A DNA stretch of 46,148 nucleotides from an uncultured Erysipelotrichaceae bacterium (GCA_944327105.1 CALVGN010000019.1:1-46148); one strand, 5' to 3'; shown: positions 1 to 8,333, numbered from the stretch's first letter. Numbers and translations: made by a program. Notes: generated by a model not told the origin, from the sequence alone.

Positions 1-117
1 GCATGTTAATAAGTTTTAGCTTTTAACGTCGCGAAATCCATGGATTTTTATGCATAGCAAAAAGAATTTCTTTAATTTTAACCGAAATTCACATTCCCAA
101 TGTTTTTAATGAACTGA

Positions 118-1698
118 CTAATTTTGATATGAAGTATCCAAGAAAACCTTTCTTGTACTAAGTTTCCGAATATTATGCCCAATTGCTACTAAATAGAGTT
201 CAAGTCTTACGTTGGAGAGGCCGCGTCGCCATAATCTATCGTATTCTTTATCTTGCTTTAATTGACCAAAAATCCCTTCGGCTTGAACTGATCTCTGTTT
301 CATCAATTCTTTACCTTCATCTGTGGATAGATTTTGTTTGACTTCTTTCTGAAATCCGATCAACTCTTCATTAACAATAAGAGTGCGACCATTCTTTGCT
401 TTGGTGCATTTGCTGCGTAGAGGACAACTTTCGCAATTGTGATTTCTGTATAATTTATTGCTTCGTTCATAAACGCCATCAGTTTGCTGATATTCGCGTT
501 CAAGTTCAAATTCGTGCCCACCTGGGCAAATGATTTTACCATTCTCATCTGGCTTAATTCGATAATTTCTGAACTGATTTTTATCGTTGATTGGCTCTTT
601 CTCCTTGGCGTAAGTATTGTATTTCATGAATAGCTCAATTCCGTGTTCTTTACAAAATTTATAGTTATCAAATGAGCCATACCCAGCATCCGCTGGAACC
701 TTTGCAGGGTATTTGCCATAAGCTTCGAAATATTCTTTGATGAACGGAATAAATGTATTAACGTCATTAGCGTCACTGGAAATATACAAATGCCGAATAT
801 ATCCATCACTACTTCCAACCTGAAGGTTATATCCCGGTTTGAATACATTTGTATGATTGTAATAGTCATACTTCATGTGCATAAAAGTAGCGTCATGGTC
901 GATTTTTGAAAAACTATTTCGACCCTTTGCGATTTTAAAGTGAGACTCATATTTTTCGAGTTTCTTTCTAATTTCTTGGATTTGTTCAAGATAACGTTGC
1001 AACTGATGCTTTCTGCAGCCTTTGCCAGATACAATTTTGATGCCTCTGTTATTCATTTCTGTTAACAAAGTACTCTCGAACTTTATAAGCTTTTCCGATT
1101 CTAAACAAAGCCGAGAAAATCTACGTTTGATATTATTTTTGGTGAAATAATCGTTGATTTCTTCGACTAATAAAATAAGTTTCTTTAAACAAGATTCCCG
1201 ATACTTCTTTGAGGATTTAAGCCATACAAAAGTCATTTTATTAGCGTTCGCCTCATATTTCGTACCATCAAGGTAAAGCACCGAGGTGTCGATGCTATCA
1301 CGTTCAGCTATAATTTGATTGATGTCGATGAAAATATCCTCTATTCCGTATTTCAAGTCATCTTTAATGAATCGATGAAACGCCATATGTGATGGTTTAA
1401 ATCCATTCATAATGAACATGAAACGAATATCATTACGACAATAATCTGCCAACTGTCTCGTTGACGCATAACCATGTAATGCGAAAGCAAGTAGTACACA
1501 TTCAAACATTTTTCTTGCGTTATATCCATAACTGTTACGTGCTGAGATGTCGATATACTTTTTAATATTGATCCTTTCTACGACTTCTTTCACGGTCCTG
1601 GAGATGTCATTCTGTGGAATGGCATCTTCATAAACAATACTTAATGGCAATTGTAACGCAGGTTGATATACTGTATAATTTTCCTGGTATATTGACAC
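118..1698 (-). CDS. IS1182-family DDE transposase
   Basis: This 526-residue protein catalyses cut-and-paste movement of its IS. It has an N-terminal DUF772-like region (about 50-130) and a DDE catalytic core. The likely triad is D144 (LYLDGTKYEAN), D337 (PADAGYGS) and E474 (VQAEGIFGQLK). A cysteine cluster near 391-431 (CPGGHE, then CESCPLRSKC) is typical of this family. Length and motif order are normal, so the protein looks intact. The start is GTG at 1698, only five bases after a TATAAT box and with no Shine-Dalgarno sequence, which suggests a leaderless mRNA. The gene has no copy of the 13-bp palindrome common elsewhere in the window, as expected for recently acquired DNA. Confidence 0.9.
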   Translation of the reverse strand: MSIYQENYTVYQPALQLPLSIVYEDAIPQNDISRTVKEVVERINIKKYIDISARNSYGYNARKMFECVLLAFALHGYASTRQLADYCRNDIRFMFIMNGFKPSHMAFHRFIKDDLKYGIEDIFIDINQIIAERDSIDTSVLYLDGTKYEANANKMTFVWLKSSKKYRESCLKKLILLVEEINDYFTKNNIKRRFSRLCLESEKLIKFESTLLTEMNNRGIKIVSGKGCRKHQLQRYLEQIQEIRKKLEKYESHFKIAKGRNSFSKIDHDATFMHMKYDYYNHTNVFKPGYNLQVGSSDGYIRHLYISSDANDVNTFIPFIKEYFEAYGKYPAKVPADAGYGSFDNYKFCKEHGIELFMKYNTYAKEKEPINDKNQFRNYRIKPDENGKIICPGGHEFELEREYQQTDGVYERSNKLYRNHNCESCPLRSKCTKAKNGRTLIVNEELIGFQKEVKQNLSTDEGKELMKQRSVQAEGIFGQLKQDKEYDRLWRRGLSNVRLELYLVAIGHNIRKLSTRKVFLDTSYQN

Positions 1699-1703
1699 AA
1701 CAA

Positions 1704-1709
1704 ATTATA
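1704..1709 (-). promoter_or_regulatory. -10 box of the transposase promoter
   Basis: A perfect TATAAT lies on the minus strand five bases before the GTG start. No convincing -35 is seen. Transcription would begin at or next to the start codon. Confidence 0.5.
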
Positions 1710-1714
1710 CCAAA

Positions 1715-1757
1715 AAAGCCTGTATTTATCGACGTTTAGTCGATATCTACTGGCTTT
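1715..1757. repeat. Long imperfect hairpin upstream of the transposase
   Basis: AAAGCCTGTA (1715-1724) pairs with TACTGGCTTT (1748-1757) with one T-T mismatch. Inside it ATCGAC (1728-1733) pairs with GTCGAT (1739-1744). It may shield the transposase from outside transcription or be part of the IS end. It is the main structure in the 144-base spacer between the transposase and the GH3 pseudogene. Confidence 0.45.
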
Positions 1758-1842
1758 AATTTTGAGCTGTGGCAATCAAATTTTCTTTTACCTCATTGCC
1801 TATTTTGCGTTACAGCTCCTTTTACGTGAATGAAACCATATC

Positions 1843-3371
1843 TTATTGGATCAATCCAAGTTCGATCTTCAGCTTAAGGATGCGCAACACTGATGCATCA
1901 ATGCGATCTTGGGAAATGGTACCATTATAGAACGGATCGTTGACGTAGTTGATCTGCTGTTGGAAATCCGTGCAACATAATAAATCATTACCGGCCAGTA
2001 TGGCTAAAATCCCCAATTGGTCTTCGGTAACATAATCCCGTCCACCATGCATGGCCAGATCATCGGTAATGATGACACTATCAAAACCAAGGTCGTTGCG
2101 CAATATATCATGCACGATCGGGGACAGGGATGCCGGGTAAGAACCATCCATGGATTCAACCACATTATGTGAGACCAGCACCATAGATGCCCCTGCTTCG
2201 ATACGGCTTTAAACGGCAAAAAATCTGAATTGACGAAGGTATCATAGGGGCGTTGGTCATATGTGATTCCCGTATGGGTATCCACGTTATTGCCATAACC
2301 GGGGAAGTGCTTCAATACACTGCCCATCTGATCTTCATGCATGGTTGAAACCACTGTAAATACAAATTGGGATGTCAAGGTTGCATCTGACCCAAAACTG
2401 CGTGCATAAATGAAATCATTGGGATCAATGGAAACATCACATACCGGTGCAAAATTCAAATTGATACCAAGATCATGCAATAACGCATCTTTTTCCTTGG
2501 TATCGGAGATGATCAGATCAAATCCACCATAGGGATACATCTTTTGCGGACTCCAGAAGGCAACGGCTCTTAAATTGGGATTGGTACTGACACGATTGAC
2601 GGTACCACCTTCTTCATCCACACCGATCAACAATGGAATCGTGGCTTGATCCTGATAGCTTTGGATGGTTGAGACCACCTCATCATAGGATTTATTTTGG
2701 AAATCCCGTCAAAACAGGATATATCCACCCACATGATATTGGCTGACGTCAGCGGCCGCATTTACTTCAGGACAATGGGCAATAAACATTTATCCGATTT
2801 TTTCTTCGATGCTCATGGTATCCAGGATTTGTTGAGCTCTGGCTTCGATTGGATCCACAGATGGGGTTGGTTGTGGGGTAGCGGTAGCAGTGGGTTGAGG
2901 TGTCGTCGTTTCTTGCGGGATATCCGTTGGTGCGATGGTTTGCGGGGTTTCGGATTCGACCGGTGTAACGATGGTAGAACCACTTAATACCGTGATATTT
3001 TGGACCATAACGGACTGTTGCACACTGGATTCATCCAGATTTCCTTGATAATCAATGCGTACACGTGTATCGATGAACAAACCATTTCCACTGGTGGTTG
3101 AATCCATATTTTCGGTATTGAAGGCCAATACCCGTCCATCATCAGTCACGATGGACAGGGTATTCATCGTTGCATCCACGATGGTTCCTTCAATACTGGT
3201 CGATTCCATCACTTCCGCACTTGGGGATGGCGTGGTTGGATCAGTGGAATCGGATCCATTGAACATCATGGTAAAAAACAGAATAACTGCACCGAGAATA
3301 CATAATACGGATAATATGGCCACAATCAGTATCAATACCCGGCTGATCAGAATTTTGCGATGTTTGCGCAT
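1843..3371 (-). pseudogene. Membrane-anchored GH3 beta-N-acetylhexosaminidase-like protein, broken
   Basis: Read through its lesions, this would be a protein of about 509 residues: a short basic N-terminus, one membrane helix (about 10-35), a small extracellular domain, a Pro/Thr-rich linker and a GH3 domain of the NagZ type. The substrate-binding loop LKHFPGYGNNVDTH and the nucleophile region SVIITDDLAMHG are recognisable, and the C-terminus (RILKLKIELGL) is complete. Three lesions are visible: TAA at 2790-2792 where IGQMF is expected, TGA at 2709-2711 where GGYILFGRDF is expected, and a one-base loss near 2204 that shifts KAG-IEAGASMVLVSHN out of frame. With two stops and a frameshift it is a true pseudogene. 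NagZ-type enzymes remove GlcNAc from peptidoglycan fragments. Confidence 0.88.
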
Positions 3372-3393
3372 CGGTAGACCGCTCTTATTTCAA

Positions 3394-3411
3394 ATGGTAT
3401 GGAGATACCAT
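3394..3411. promoter_or_regulatory. Inverted repeat upstream of the GH3 pseudogene
   Basis: ATGGTAT-GGAG-ATACCAT is a perfect 7-4-7 inverted repeat 23 bases before the gene start. Its arms begin and end like the dispersed ATGGT...ACCAT palindrome. It could be an operator. Confidence 0.35.
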
Positions 3412-3433
3412 AAACATTGCATCATGCCTATCT

Positions 3434-3457
3434 AAAAAAACCATCATTGATGATGGT
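3434..3457 (-). terminator. Rho-independent terminator of the ROK kinase gene
   Basis: On the minus strand the stem ACCATCAT/ATGATGGT (loop of two) is followed by a run of seven T. It starts just after the ROK stop codon, and the stop codon itself sits beside the palindrome ATGGTCAAACCAT at 3453-3465. Confidence 0.75.
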
Positions 3458-3464
3458 CAAACCA

Positions 3465-4358
3465 TTAATGCAGGTTATATACGTTTTTATAATGCGCCAA
3501 TGCACCGATCAGATTGCTATCATTGTAATAAGCACATGGAACAATGGTCGCCTGAGGGATCGGCATAGGCATTTTTGCATAGATCTCATCCAATGATTTT
3601 TGGATATATTCCAATAAAATCGGCTGCTTGCTGATCCCACCACCAATGGCGATCTTATCTGGATCCACCATCGCCTGCAGGTTATAGCATCCCATGGCGA
3701 TGATATCGGTATACCGTTTCAATACCGTCAATGCATCCATGTTGCCTTGGTTGCAATACTCAAATGCTTGTGGTCCATTCAATTCTGCTTTGCCAACGGC
3801 GTTTGCGATGTCTTTGATCAATTTGAAGGCACTGGATTCATTGGCCCATTTCTTGTCAAAACCGTCGGTTTTGCTCCAATCGGTGGATAAATATGAAAAT
3901 TCTCCGGCAAAACCATGGGTTCCGGCAAAGACCTCATTGCCGATGGTGATCCCACCACCGATCCCGGTGCCAATGATGATCACGGCACCAACGGATGTGT
4001 TTTTCAATGCACCATAGTTGACTTCACACAATGCTGCACATTTGGCATCGTTTTCGATTGTCAATCGATCGGTGGTCACACTGCGTAATTCCTGCAGGAT
4101 ATCCTGATTTTGATTGTAGGTCAGTGCGCCGGGGATCTGTACTTTATTGGTATGTTTGTTGATCATACCAGGTAAAGACATGGCGATACCATCCACAAGG
4201 CCGATGTATTTGCCATAGATCATGGCAACGGTATGTTTGAAGGATTCCAGTGAATCGGAAGGGGTCGGCACTTGTCCTTTTTCCTTGATGTTCAGATCAT
4301 CATTGATAATGGCATATTTGATGGCAGAACCACCGACATCCATGGTCAGATAATCCAT
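3465..4358 (-). CDS. ROK-family sugar kinase
   Basis: This 297-residue cytoplasmic protein would phosphorylate a hexose or N-acetyl sugar with ATP. The N-terminal phosphate loop (MDVGGSAIKYAI), the second ATP motif (IIIGTGIGGGITIGNEVFAG) and the catalytic region TIENDAKCAAL, with the ROK aspartate, are all visible. The GHMxxxxGxxCxCGxxGC zinc site of most ROK proteins is absent: after HGFAGEFSYL comes a sequence with no cysteine cluster. Some small ROK kinases share this trait. The start is supported by AAGGAGG a few bases upstream. A LacI/CcpA-type operator lies about 50 bases upstream, so sugar-responsive control is likely. The substrate cannot be told from sequence; glucose, N-acetylmannosamine and allose kinases are all possible. 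Confidence 0.85.
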   Translation of the reverse strand: MDYLTMDVGGSAIKYAIINDDLNIKEKGQVPTPSDSLESFKHTVAMIYGKYIGLVDGIAMSLPGMINKHTNKVQIPGALTYNQNQDILQELRSVTTDRLTIENDAKCAALCEVNYGALKNTSVGAVIIIGTGIGGGITIGNEVFAGTHGFAGEFSYLSTDWSKTDGFDKKWANESSAFKLIKDIANAVGKAELNGPQAFEYCNQGNMDALTVLKRYTDIIAMGCYNLQAMVDPDKIAIGGGISKQPILLEYIQKSLDEIYAKMPMPIPQATIVPCAYYNDSNLIGALAHYKNVYNLH

Positions 4359-4408
4359 ATCTTATTCCTCCTTGGTTGTATGCTGATACCTATTATGAAC
4401 CCAAAATT

Positions 4409-4422
4409 TGGAAACGCTTCCA
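4409..4422. promoter_or_regulatory. cre-like LacI/CcpA-family operator
   Basis: TGGAAACGCTTCCA is a perfect 14-base palindrome with a central CG. It fits the TG-n-AAnCGnTT-n-CA form of catabolite-responsive elements and other LacI-family operators. It lies upstream of the ROK kinase, just ahead of a CATAAT-type -10 on the minus strand, so binding would block that promoter. Confidence 0.6.
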
Positions 4423-4757
4423 CTTGTTGCACGATATGTGTGGTTTTGACCTGAATTCAACGATGTACATTCGATAAAATTGGACAAGCACAAGGGATAC
4501 TGACACCTTATGTCAACGACGTGACAAAGTGTTTTCGTAAAGTCTGATAAATAAATCGTTAGATCTTTAGCGTTTTCTGGTTGTTGGAATTCGGGTTTTG
4601 TACGTGAAATATTCACAAAATCCTTGACAACCCCATATCCGTCCATTACTCTTATACACGCGTGATAAAAAACGTGGAAAGAGAAGTCCATTCTCACCTG
4701 AATTCCTCGCGGAATTGGGTCAAACGCTACTGTTGATGATAACTGTTGTGTGAGAGA
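4423..4757. other. Spacer between the ROK kinase and infC
   Basis: This spacer contains the probable infC promoter and the long infC leader. A minus-strand open frame across it has no family resemblance and no ribosome binding site, and I do not regard it as a gene. Confidence 0.5.
4624..4652 (+). promoter_or_regulatory. Probable promoter of infC-rpmI-rplT
   Basis: A consensus TTGACA (4624-4629) is followed after 17 bases by TACTCT (4647-4652). The -10 is weak. Starting here gives a leader of roughly 150 bases ending in the attenuator, as expected for this operon. Confidence 0.45.
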
Positions 4758-4783
4758 ACGGACGTATCCTACGTCTGTTTTTT
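4758..4783 (+). terminator. Leader attenuator of the infC operon
   Basis: ACGGACGTA-TCC-TACGTCTGT forms a nine-pair hairpin followed by six T, ending 24 bases before the infC start. A terminator inside the leader is the known arrangement in Bacillus, where ribosomal protein L20 binds the leader and promotes premature termination. L20 control here is inferred from that family knowledge. Confidence 0.75.
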
Positions 4784-4807
4784 ATTCCCGCAGGGAGGTA
4801 GAGCTGA

Positions 4808-5344
4808 TTGAATCCAGCAAAAAGAGACAACAAGCGTAATCGCGATCTTGTCAATGACGACATTCGTTTCAAGGAAGTAAGAGTAGTTGGCGCACAGGGT
4901 GAACAGTTAGGTATCATGAGCCGCAACGATGCTCTGGATGCTGCATACGATCTGGGATTGGATCTGTATTGCGTTGCACCCAATGGCAATCCGCCAGTGT
5001 GCAAGATCCTGGACTATGGCAAATACAAATTTGACCAGAAGAAAAAAGCCCGTGAAGCGAAAAAGAACCAGTCCACCGCCGAGATCAAAGGTCTGCGTCT
5101 TTCACCAGTCATCGATAAGCATGACTTTGAAACCAAACTGAAAAACGTGACCAAATGGATCGAACACGGAGATCGTGTCAAAATCGATATGCGCTTTCGC
5201 GGTCGAATGATCACCCGTCAAGAAGTGGGCAAACAAGTCATGGATGAATTCGTCAATGCATTGGCTGAAATCGCCACTGTTGACAAGAAACCGGCTCTCG
5301 AAGGGAATATTTTGAGCGTTGTTTTATCACCGAAGAAAAAGTAG
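4808..5344 (+). CDS. infC: Translation initiation factor IF-3
   Basis: IF-3 binds the 30S subunit, prevents premature 50S joining and proofreads start codons. The 178-residue protein has the usual N-terminal domain (DDIRFKEVRVVGAQGEQLGIMSR) and C-terminal domain (EIKGLRLSPVIDKHDFETKL; KIDMRFRGRMI). The start is TTG. GGGAGG lies nine bases upstream and an in-frame TGA immediately precedes it, so no other upstream start is possible. A rare start codon is typical of infC, because IF-3 discriminates against such codons and so limits its own synthesis. It is followed after 12 bases by rpmI and then rplT. Confidence 0.97.
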   Translation: MNPAKRDNKRNRDLVNDDIRFKEVRVVGAQGEQLGIMSRNDALDAAYDLGLDLYCVAPNGNPPVCKILDYGKYKFDQKKKAREAKKNQSTAEIKGLRLSPVIDKHDFETKLKNVTKWIEHGDRVKIDMRFRGRMITRQEVGKQVMDEFVNALAEIATVDKKPALEGNILSVVLSPKKK

Positions 5345-5356
5345 GAGGAAAACCAC

Positions 5357-5551
5357 ATGCCAAAGATGAAAACCAAAAAGGCGTTGGCCAAACGTGTCAA
5401 AGTCACCGGCAGCGGCAAACTGATGCGCAAGCATGCCTATGTCAGCCACTTTGCAGCCAACAAGACTCACAAACAGAAAGTTCAGCTGCGCAAAAGCGCA
5501 ATCGTGTCCAACAGCGATATGAAGCGAATCAAAGGATTGCTTCAGGGCTAG
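5357..5551 (+). CDS. rpmI: Ribosomal protein L35
   Basis: This 64-residue, very basic protein is the bacterial L35 of the large ribosomal subunit. The signature [20 protein letters not shown] and the tail KRIKGLLQ are typical. It is the second gene of the infC operon, starting after AGGAGG 12 bases past infC, and its length is standard. Expression is probably set by the leader attenuator upstream of infC together with translational coupling. Confidence 0.97.
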   Translation: MPKMKTKKALAKRVKVTGSGKLMRKHAYVSHFAANKTHKQKVQLRKSAIVSNSDMKRIKGLLQG

Positions 5552-5573
5552 GTGAAAGGAGAATTGAAAGAAT

Positions 5574-5930
5574 ATGGCAAGAGTTAAAGGTGGAACCGTT
5601 ACCAGAGCCAGAAGAAAGAAAGTTCTCAAACTGGCCAAAGGTTACTATGGAGCAAAACATTTACTGTATCGTACCGCTCATGAACAGGTCATGCGTTCAC
5701 TGGCGTATGCTTATGTTGGACGTAAGCAGACCAAACGTGAAATGCGCAAACTGTGGATCGCCCGTATCAATGCGGCAGCCCGTATGCATGATATGAGCTA
5801 CAGCAAATTGATGCATGGCTTGAAACTGGCTAATGTTAGTGTCAACCGTAAGATGCTTTCCGAGATCGCTATTCATGATCCCAAAGGCTTCGAAGCCATC
5901 GTCAATCAGGCAAAAGCAGCGTTAAACTAA
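5574..5930 (+). CDS. rplT: Ribosomal protein L20
   Basis: This 118-residue basic protein binds 23S rRNA early in 50S assembly and in Bacillus also represses its own operon. The pattern [33 protein letters not shown] is diagnostic in parts, and the globular C-terminal half ([20 protein letters not shown]) is complete. It is the last gene of the operon and is followed 12 bases later by a strong terminator built on the dispersed palindrome. Confidence 0.97.
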   Translation: MARVKGGTVTRARRKKVLKLAKGYYGAKHLLYRTAHEQVMRSLAYAYVGRKQTKREMRKLWIARINAAARMHDMSYSKLMHGLKLANVSVNRKMLSEIAIHDPKGFEAIVNQAKAALN

Positions 5931-5942
5931 ACATGAATCAAA

Positions 5943-5970
5943 GATCCCATGGTTTGACCATGGGATTTTT
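5943..5970 (+). terminator. Terminator after rplT containing the dispersed palindrome
   Basis: ATCCCATGGT (5944-5953) pairs with ACCATGGGAT (5957-5966) around a three-base loop, followed by five T. Positions 5949-5961 are an exact copy of ATGGTTTGACCAT. Confidence 0.9.
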
Positions 5971-6005
5971 CTTTACTGTGATTTTTAAATGAGATCCTGA
6001 TTTGG

Positions 6006-6014
6006 TGGTAAAAT
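6006..6014 (+). promoter_or_regulatory. Extended -10 promoter of the MarR gene (leaderless)
   Basis: TGG-TAAAAT is an extended -10 element ending six bases before the ATG at 6021. There is no room for a ribosome binding site, so the mRNA should start at the ATG. Confidence 0.6.
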
Positions 6015-6020
6015 ACTTTT

Positions 6021-6464
6021 ATGGAAGCAAAACAGAAAATGCCGCTACACACGATGCTGTTTCGTTTGTCCCAAGCGCAACGTAAACAACTATTCGACGC
6101 CAATAATCCAACATGTTTGACCAGCGGTCAGCCCAAAATATTGCGCTATTTGCGTCATAACGGATGGAAAAGTCAATCGGAAATCGCACAGAATTGTTCG
6201 ATCGAACCACCGACTGCATCACGATTGATCGAATCATTGTTGCGTGAAAAACTGATCCAACGAAAAGACAATGAACATGACAAACGATCTTACTTGATCG
6301 CCATCACGCAAAAGGGGATCGAACAGATGGAGCGTTGGGATGATTATGCTCAAAAATTTGAACACGTCCTTTTTGATGGGATGAGTCCGGCGGATTTGGA
6401 TCAATTGCGCGTTTGGTTCAACCAAATGTATATCAACATGACCGGCAGACCATTGGATGAATGA
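6021..6464 (+). CDS. MarR-family transcriptional regulator
   Basis: This 147-residue dimeric winged-helix protein probably represses itself or nearby genes. The helix-turn-helix is seen in SQSEIAQNCSIEPPTASRLIESLLREKLIQRKD (about 55-87), followed by the wing KRSYLIAITQKGIEQM. N- and C-terminal helices would form the dimer interface. The gene stands alone between the rplT terminator and a bidirectional terminator. It has no Shine-Dalgarno sequence; a TGGTAAAAT element six bases upstream makes a leaderless transcript likely. The target cannot be told from sequence. Confidence 0.88.
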   Translation: MEAKQKMPLHTMLFRLSQAQRKQLFDANNPTCLTSGQPKILRYLRHNGWKSQSEIAQNCSIEPPTASRLIESLLREKLIQRKDNEHDKRSYLIAITQKGIEQMERWDDYAQKFEHVLFDGMSPADLDQLRVWFNQMYINMTGRPLDE

Positions 6465-6474
6465 GCATATCATT

Positions 6475-6503
6475 AAAAAAGAGAAGCGCCGCTTCTCTTT
6501 TTT
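6475..6503. terminator. Bidirectional terminator between MarR and the epimerase pseudogene
   Basis: AAAAAAGAGAAGC and GCTTCTCTTTTTT pair around a three-base loop, giving T runs on both strands. It overlaps the last codon of the convergent minus-strand pseudogene. Confidence 0.85.
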
Positions 6504-7350
6504 AGTCCTCGATTCTTTGTGTCATATAATCACAGATTATCTTGAGATAATCCAGTTTCTTTTCCAATATTCCAAGCGGTACATGGGATTCACCAGGAAT
6601 TTCTAGATTGAAGAAATCATGATAACCAATGGCATGCAACGCGTCTAATACTTCATCCCAATTCACATTGCCTTTGCCATAAGGCATCATGTGATCATCA
6701 TCAAATCCAAGATTATCCGCAATGTGCAGTGCTTGAAGATGTGGACCGCACCCGATGATGAAATCATGGAATGTATCGCCCTTGACGATGTTGAGATGAC
6801 CAGTATCCAAACATACGCCCAGATGGTTACTGCCAACGGCATGGATCAAGGTTGTCATTTCGTCGGCTGTAGCCATGATGGGTAGAGGACCTTGGTCACT
6901 ATCTTGGTAGAGATTTTCGATACAGATGGTCAAACCATAGTGCTTGGATTCGATATACGCACACAGTTTTTTCAAAACGGAAACCCGTTTGTTCAATAAA
7001 TATTCCGGATCCATTTCATATCATCCACCCGGGTGTAACACAGCTTTTTTAATACCGATGGATTCAAACAGATCGATCCAGGGGATCAATGTGGTCATGA
7101 CCATATCATCATTGAATTCGACGATATCGATATCCAGTTTTAAATGACCTTGAGGGAAAGAAAAACCTTTGGTTTGACCATAAGCTTTGATGGTTTGACC
7201 CATTTGCCAAGGATCTATTCCACTGGATAACGCCATCACACCATGTTCGTCCGAAAATTCGGAATACGTGTATCCATGGCAGACGAAACGGTCGATGACC
7301 GTTTCGATGGGTGTATCAATAAAATAGTTTGACCAGATTCCGTATTGCAT
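6502..7350 (-). pseudogene. Sugar-phosphate isomerase/epimerase (TIM barrel) with an internal TGA
   Basis: Reading through one TGA at 7021-7023 gives a 282-residue AP-endonuclease-2-type TIM-barrel protein. The N-terminal part ends ...KKAVLHPGG and the frame resumes with YEMDPEYLLNKRV. The metal-site region (TICIENLYQD, CLDTGHLNI, LQALHIADN, MPYGKGNVNWDEV) is intact. Such enzymes isomerise or epimerise sugars or inositol derivatives. The start is ATG at 7350 after AAAGGAA. The rest of the reading frame is undamaged, so inactivation is recent, or rare readthrough or restart could still make product. It is transcribed divergently from the HAD phosphatase. Confidence 0.8.
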
Positions 7351-7420
7351 AGCTATCATTCCTTTTCTGATGGTTGAAATCATTATGACGAATAGTTGGT
7401 TCAACCACAAGTGAACACTT

Positions 7421-7426
7421 TATGAT
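7421..7426 (+). promoter_or_regulatory. -10 box upstream of the HAD phosphatase
   Basis: TATGAT lies 12 bases before ATG 7439 and only three before ATG 7430. No ribosome binding site is present, so translation is probably leaderless or nearly so. No good -35 is seen. Confidence 0.4.
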
Positions 7427-7438
7427 TTAATGGTTTGC

Positions 7439-8212
7439 ATGAAGTATTTGGTCTGTGACTGGGATGGAACTTTATATCCGAGTGATCCCAATGGTTTTGA
7501 AGCAAATATCCATGCATTGCATGCATGGTGCAACCAAGGCAATGGCTTTGCCATTGCCTCATCCCGTGAGATCGAAGGGGCAGATGATTTGTTTGACCAG
7601 ATTGGATTAAAGGGGGATTTCATCGGATCCAACGGTGGTCAGATCCGATTGCTCGATGGTCGAACCAAGATATATCCGTTGGATCCGAATATTCTCTCTC
7701 TGTTAAGAAACTATCAGGATCGATTCGATTTTACTTTTCAATTCATGAGTCAAGGAAAATTCTATGGTTCAGACCATCATCACTTTCCTTATATCCATAA
7801 TCCATCCAGAATGCATATCCAAAAGGATCATCCTATTTTTGATTTGAACCATATCCTCGACTACCGTATCACCCAGATCAAGATCTTAGTTGAACCCAAT
7901 GATCGGGATGGATTGAAGAAAATACTGACTGATCATTTTAAGGATGGTTATACCATCACCACCAGTGATATCGACATGGTCGATATCACTGGCAACCACG
8001 TCAATAAAGCCCATGGTATCGAAGTGATCATGGATGCCTATGGTTTGACCAAAGCATCTGTATTCGTTTGTGGGGATGGTGAAAACGATATCTGTATGTT
8101 TGAATCATTTCCCAATCATTGCGTCATGGACAGTGCGGAAACCACAGTCAAATCCTTTGCCAAACATCACGCTACAAACGTTGCCGCAGCACTGCAAAAG
8201 TGGATGCGATAA
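7439..8212 (+). CDS. HAD-superfamily phosphatase, Cof type (subclass IIB)
   Basis: This cytoplasmic Mg-dependent phosphatase of 257 residues probably acts on sugar phosphates or related small substrates. Motif I is CDWDGTLYPSD near the N-terminus, motif II is in AIASSREIEG, and motifs III and IV are TKAS and FVCGDGENDICMFE near the C-terminus. The middle holds a Cof-type cap. The start at ATG 7439 places DWDGT at residues 7-11, as usual; the in-frame ATG at 7430 would add three residues. Pseudouridine or FMN phosphatase activity is possible in this family, but the substrate cannot be assigned. Confidence 0.87.
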   Translation: MKYLVCDWDGTLYPSDPNGFEANIHALHAWCNQGNGFAIASSREIEGADDLFDQIGLKGDFIGSNGGQIRLLDGRTKIYPLDPNILSLLRNYQDRFDFTFQFMSQGKFYGSDHHHFPYIHNPSRMHIQKDHPIFDLNHILDYRITQIKILVEPNDRDGLKKILTDHFKDGYTITTSDIDMVDITGNHVNKAHGIEVIMDAYGLTKASVFVCGDGENDICMFESFPNHCVMDSAETTVKSFAKHHATNVAAALQKWMR

Positions 8213-8219
8213 AAAACGC

Positions 8220-8248
8220 TTGCAATGAGTTGATGGATTTGCTACACT
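8220..8248 (+). promoter_or_regulatory. Promoter of tRNA-Val(GAC)
   Basis: TTGCAA (8220-8225), a 17-base spacer and TACACT (8243-8248) with an upstream TGC extension. The predicted start is two or three bases before the tRNA. Confidence 0.75.
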
Positions 8249-8257
8249 AATCCCGCT

Positions 8258-8333
8258 GGACGCTTAGCTCAGTTGGGAGAGCACTTCCTTGACGTGGAAG
8301 GGGTCAGGGGTTCGAGTCCCTTAGCGTCCACCA
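8258..8333 (+). tRNA. tRNA-Val (anticodon GAC)
   Basis: This 76-base cloverleaf has acceptor arms GGACGCT/AGCGTCC, anticodon stem CTTCC/GGAAG with anticodon GAC at 8291-8293, T-loop GTTCGAGTC, and an encoded CCA. It reads GUC and GUU valine codons. Confidence 0.96.

Larger units (their letters stand above)
21..1739 (-). mobile_element. IS1182-type insertion sequence (ends tentative)
   Basis: A single transposase gene on the minus strand occupies almost the whole unit. Possible terminal inverted repeats are the TTTAACGTCGCGAAAT-like sequence at 22-37 and the reverse complement of 1724-1739; these agree at about 12 of 16 positions around a shared AACGTCG core. I could not identify a target duplication, so both ends are approximate. 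The element lies about 100 bases past the 3' end of the GH3 pseudogene and does not cut it. Confidence 0.4.

Noticed and set aside
4362-4697. Minus-strand open frame of 111 codons before the ROK kinase
   Set aside because: No ribosome binding site or family pattern; it runs through the infC promoter and the ROK operator.
2709-7023. TGA read as tryptophan (genetic code 4) to explain internal TGA codons
   Set aside because: Many intact genes here end in TGA (ftsY, gdhA, pyrE) and use TGG for Trp; two of the disrupted genes also contain TAA.
7015-7030. Selenocysteine at the internal TGA of the epimerase
   Set aside because: The position is not a cysteine in the family and no SECIS-like hairpin follows.
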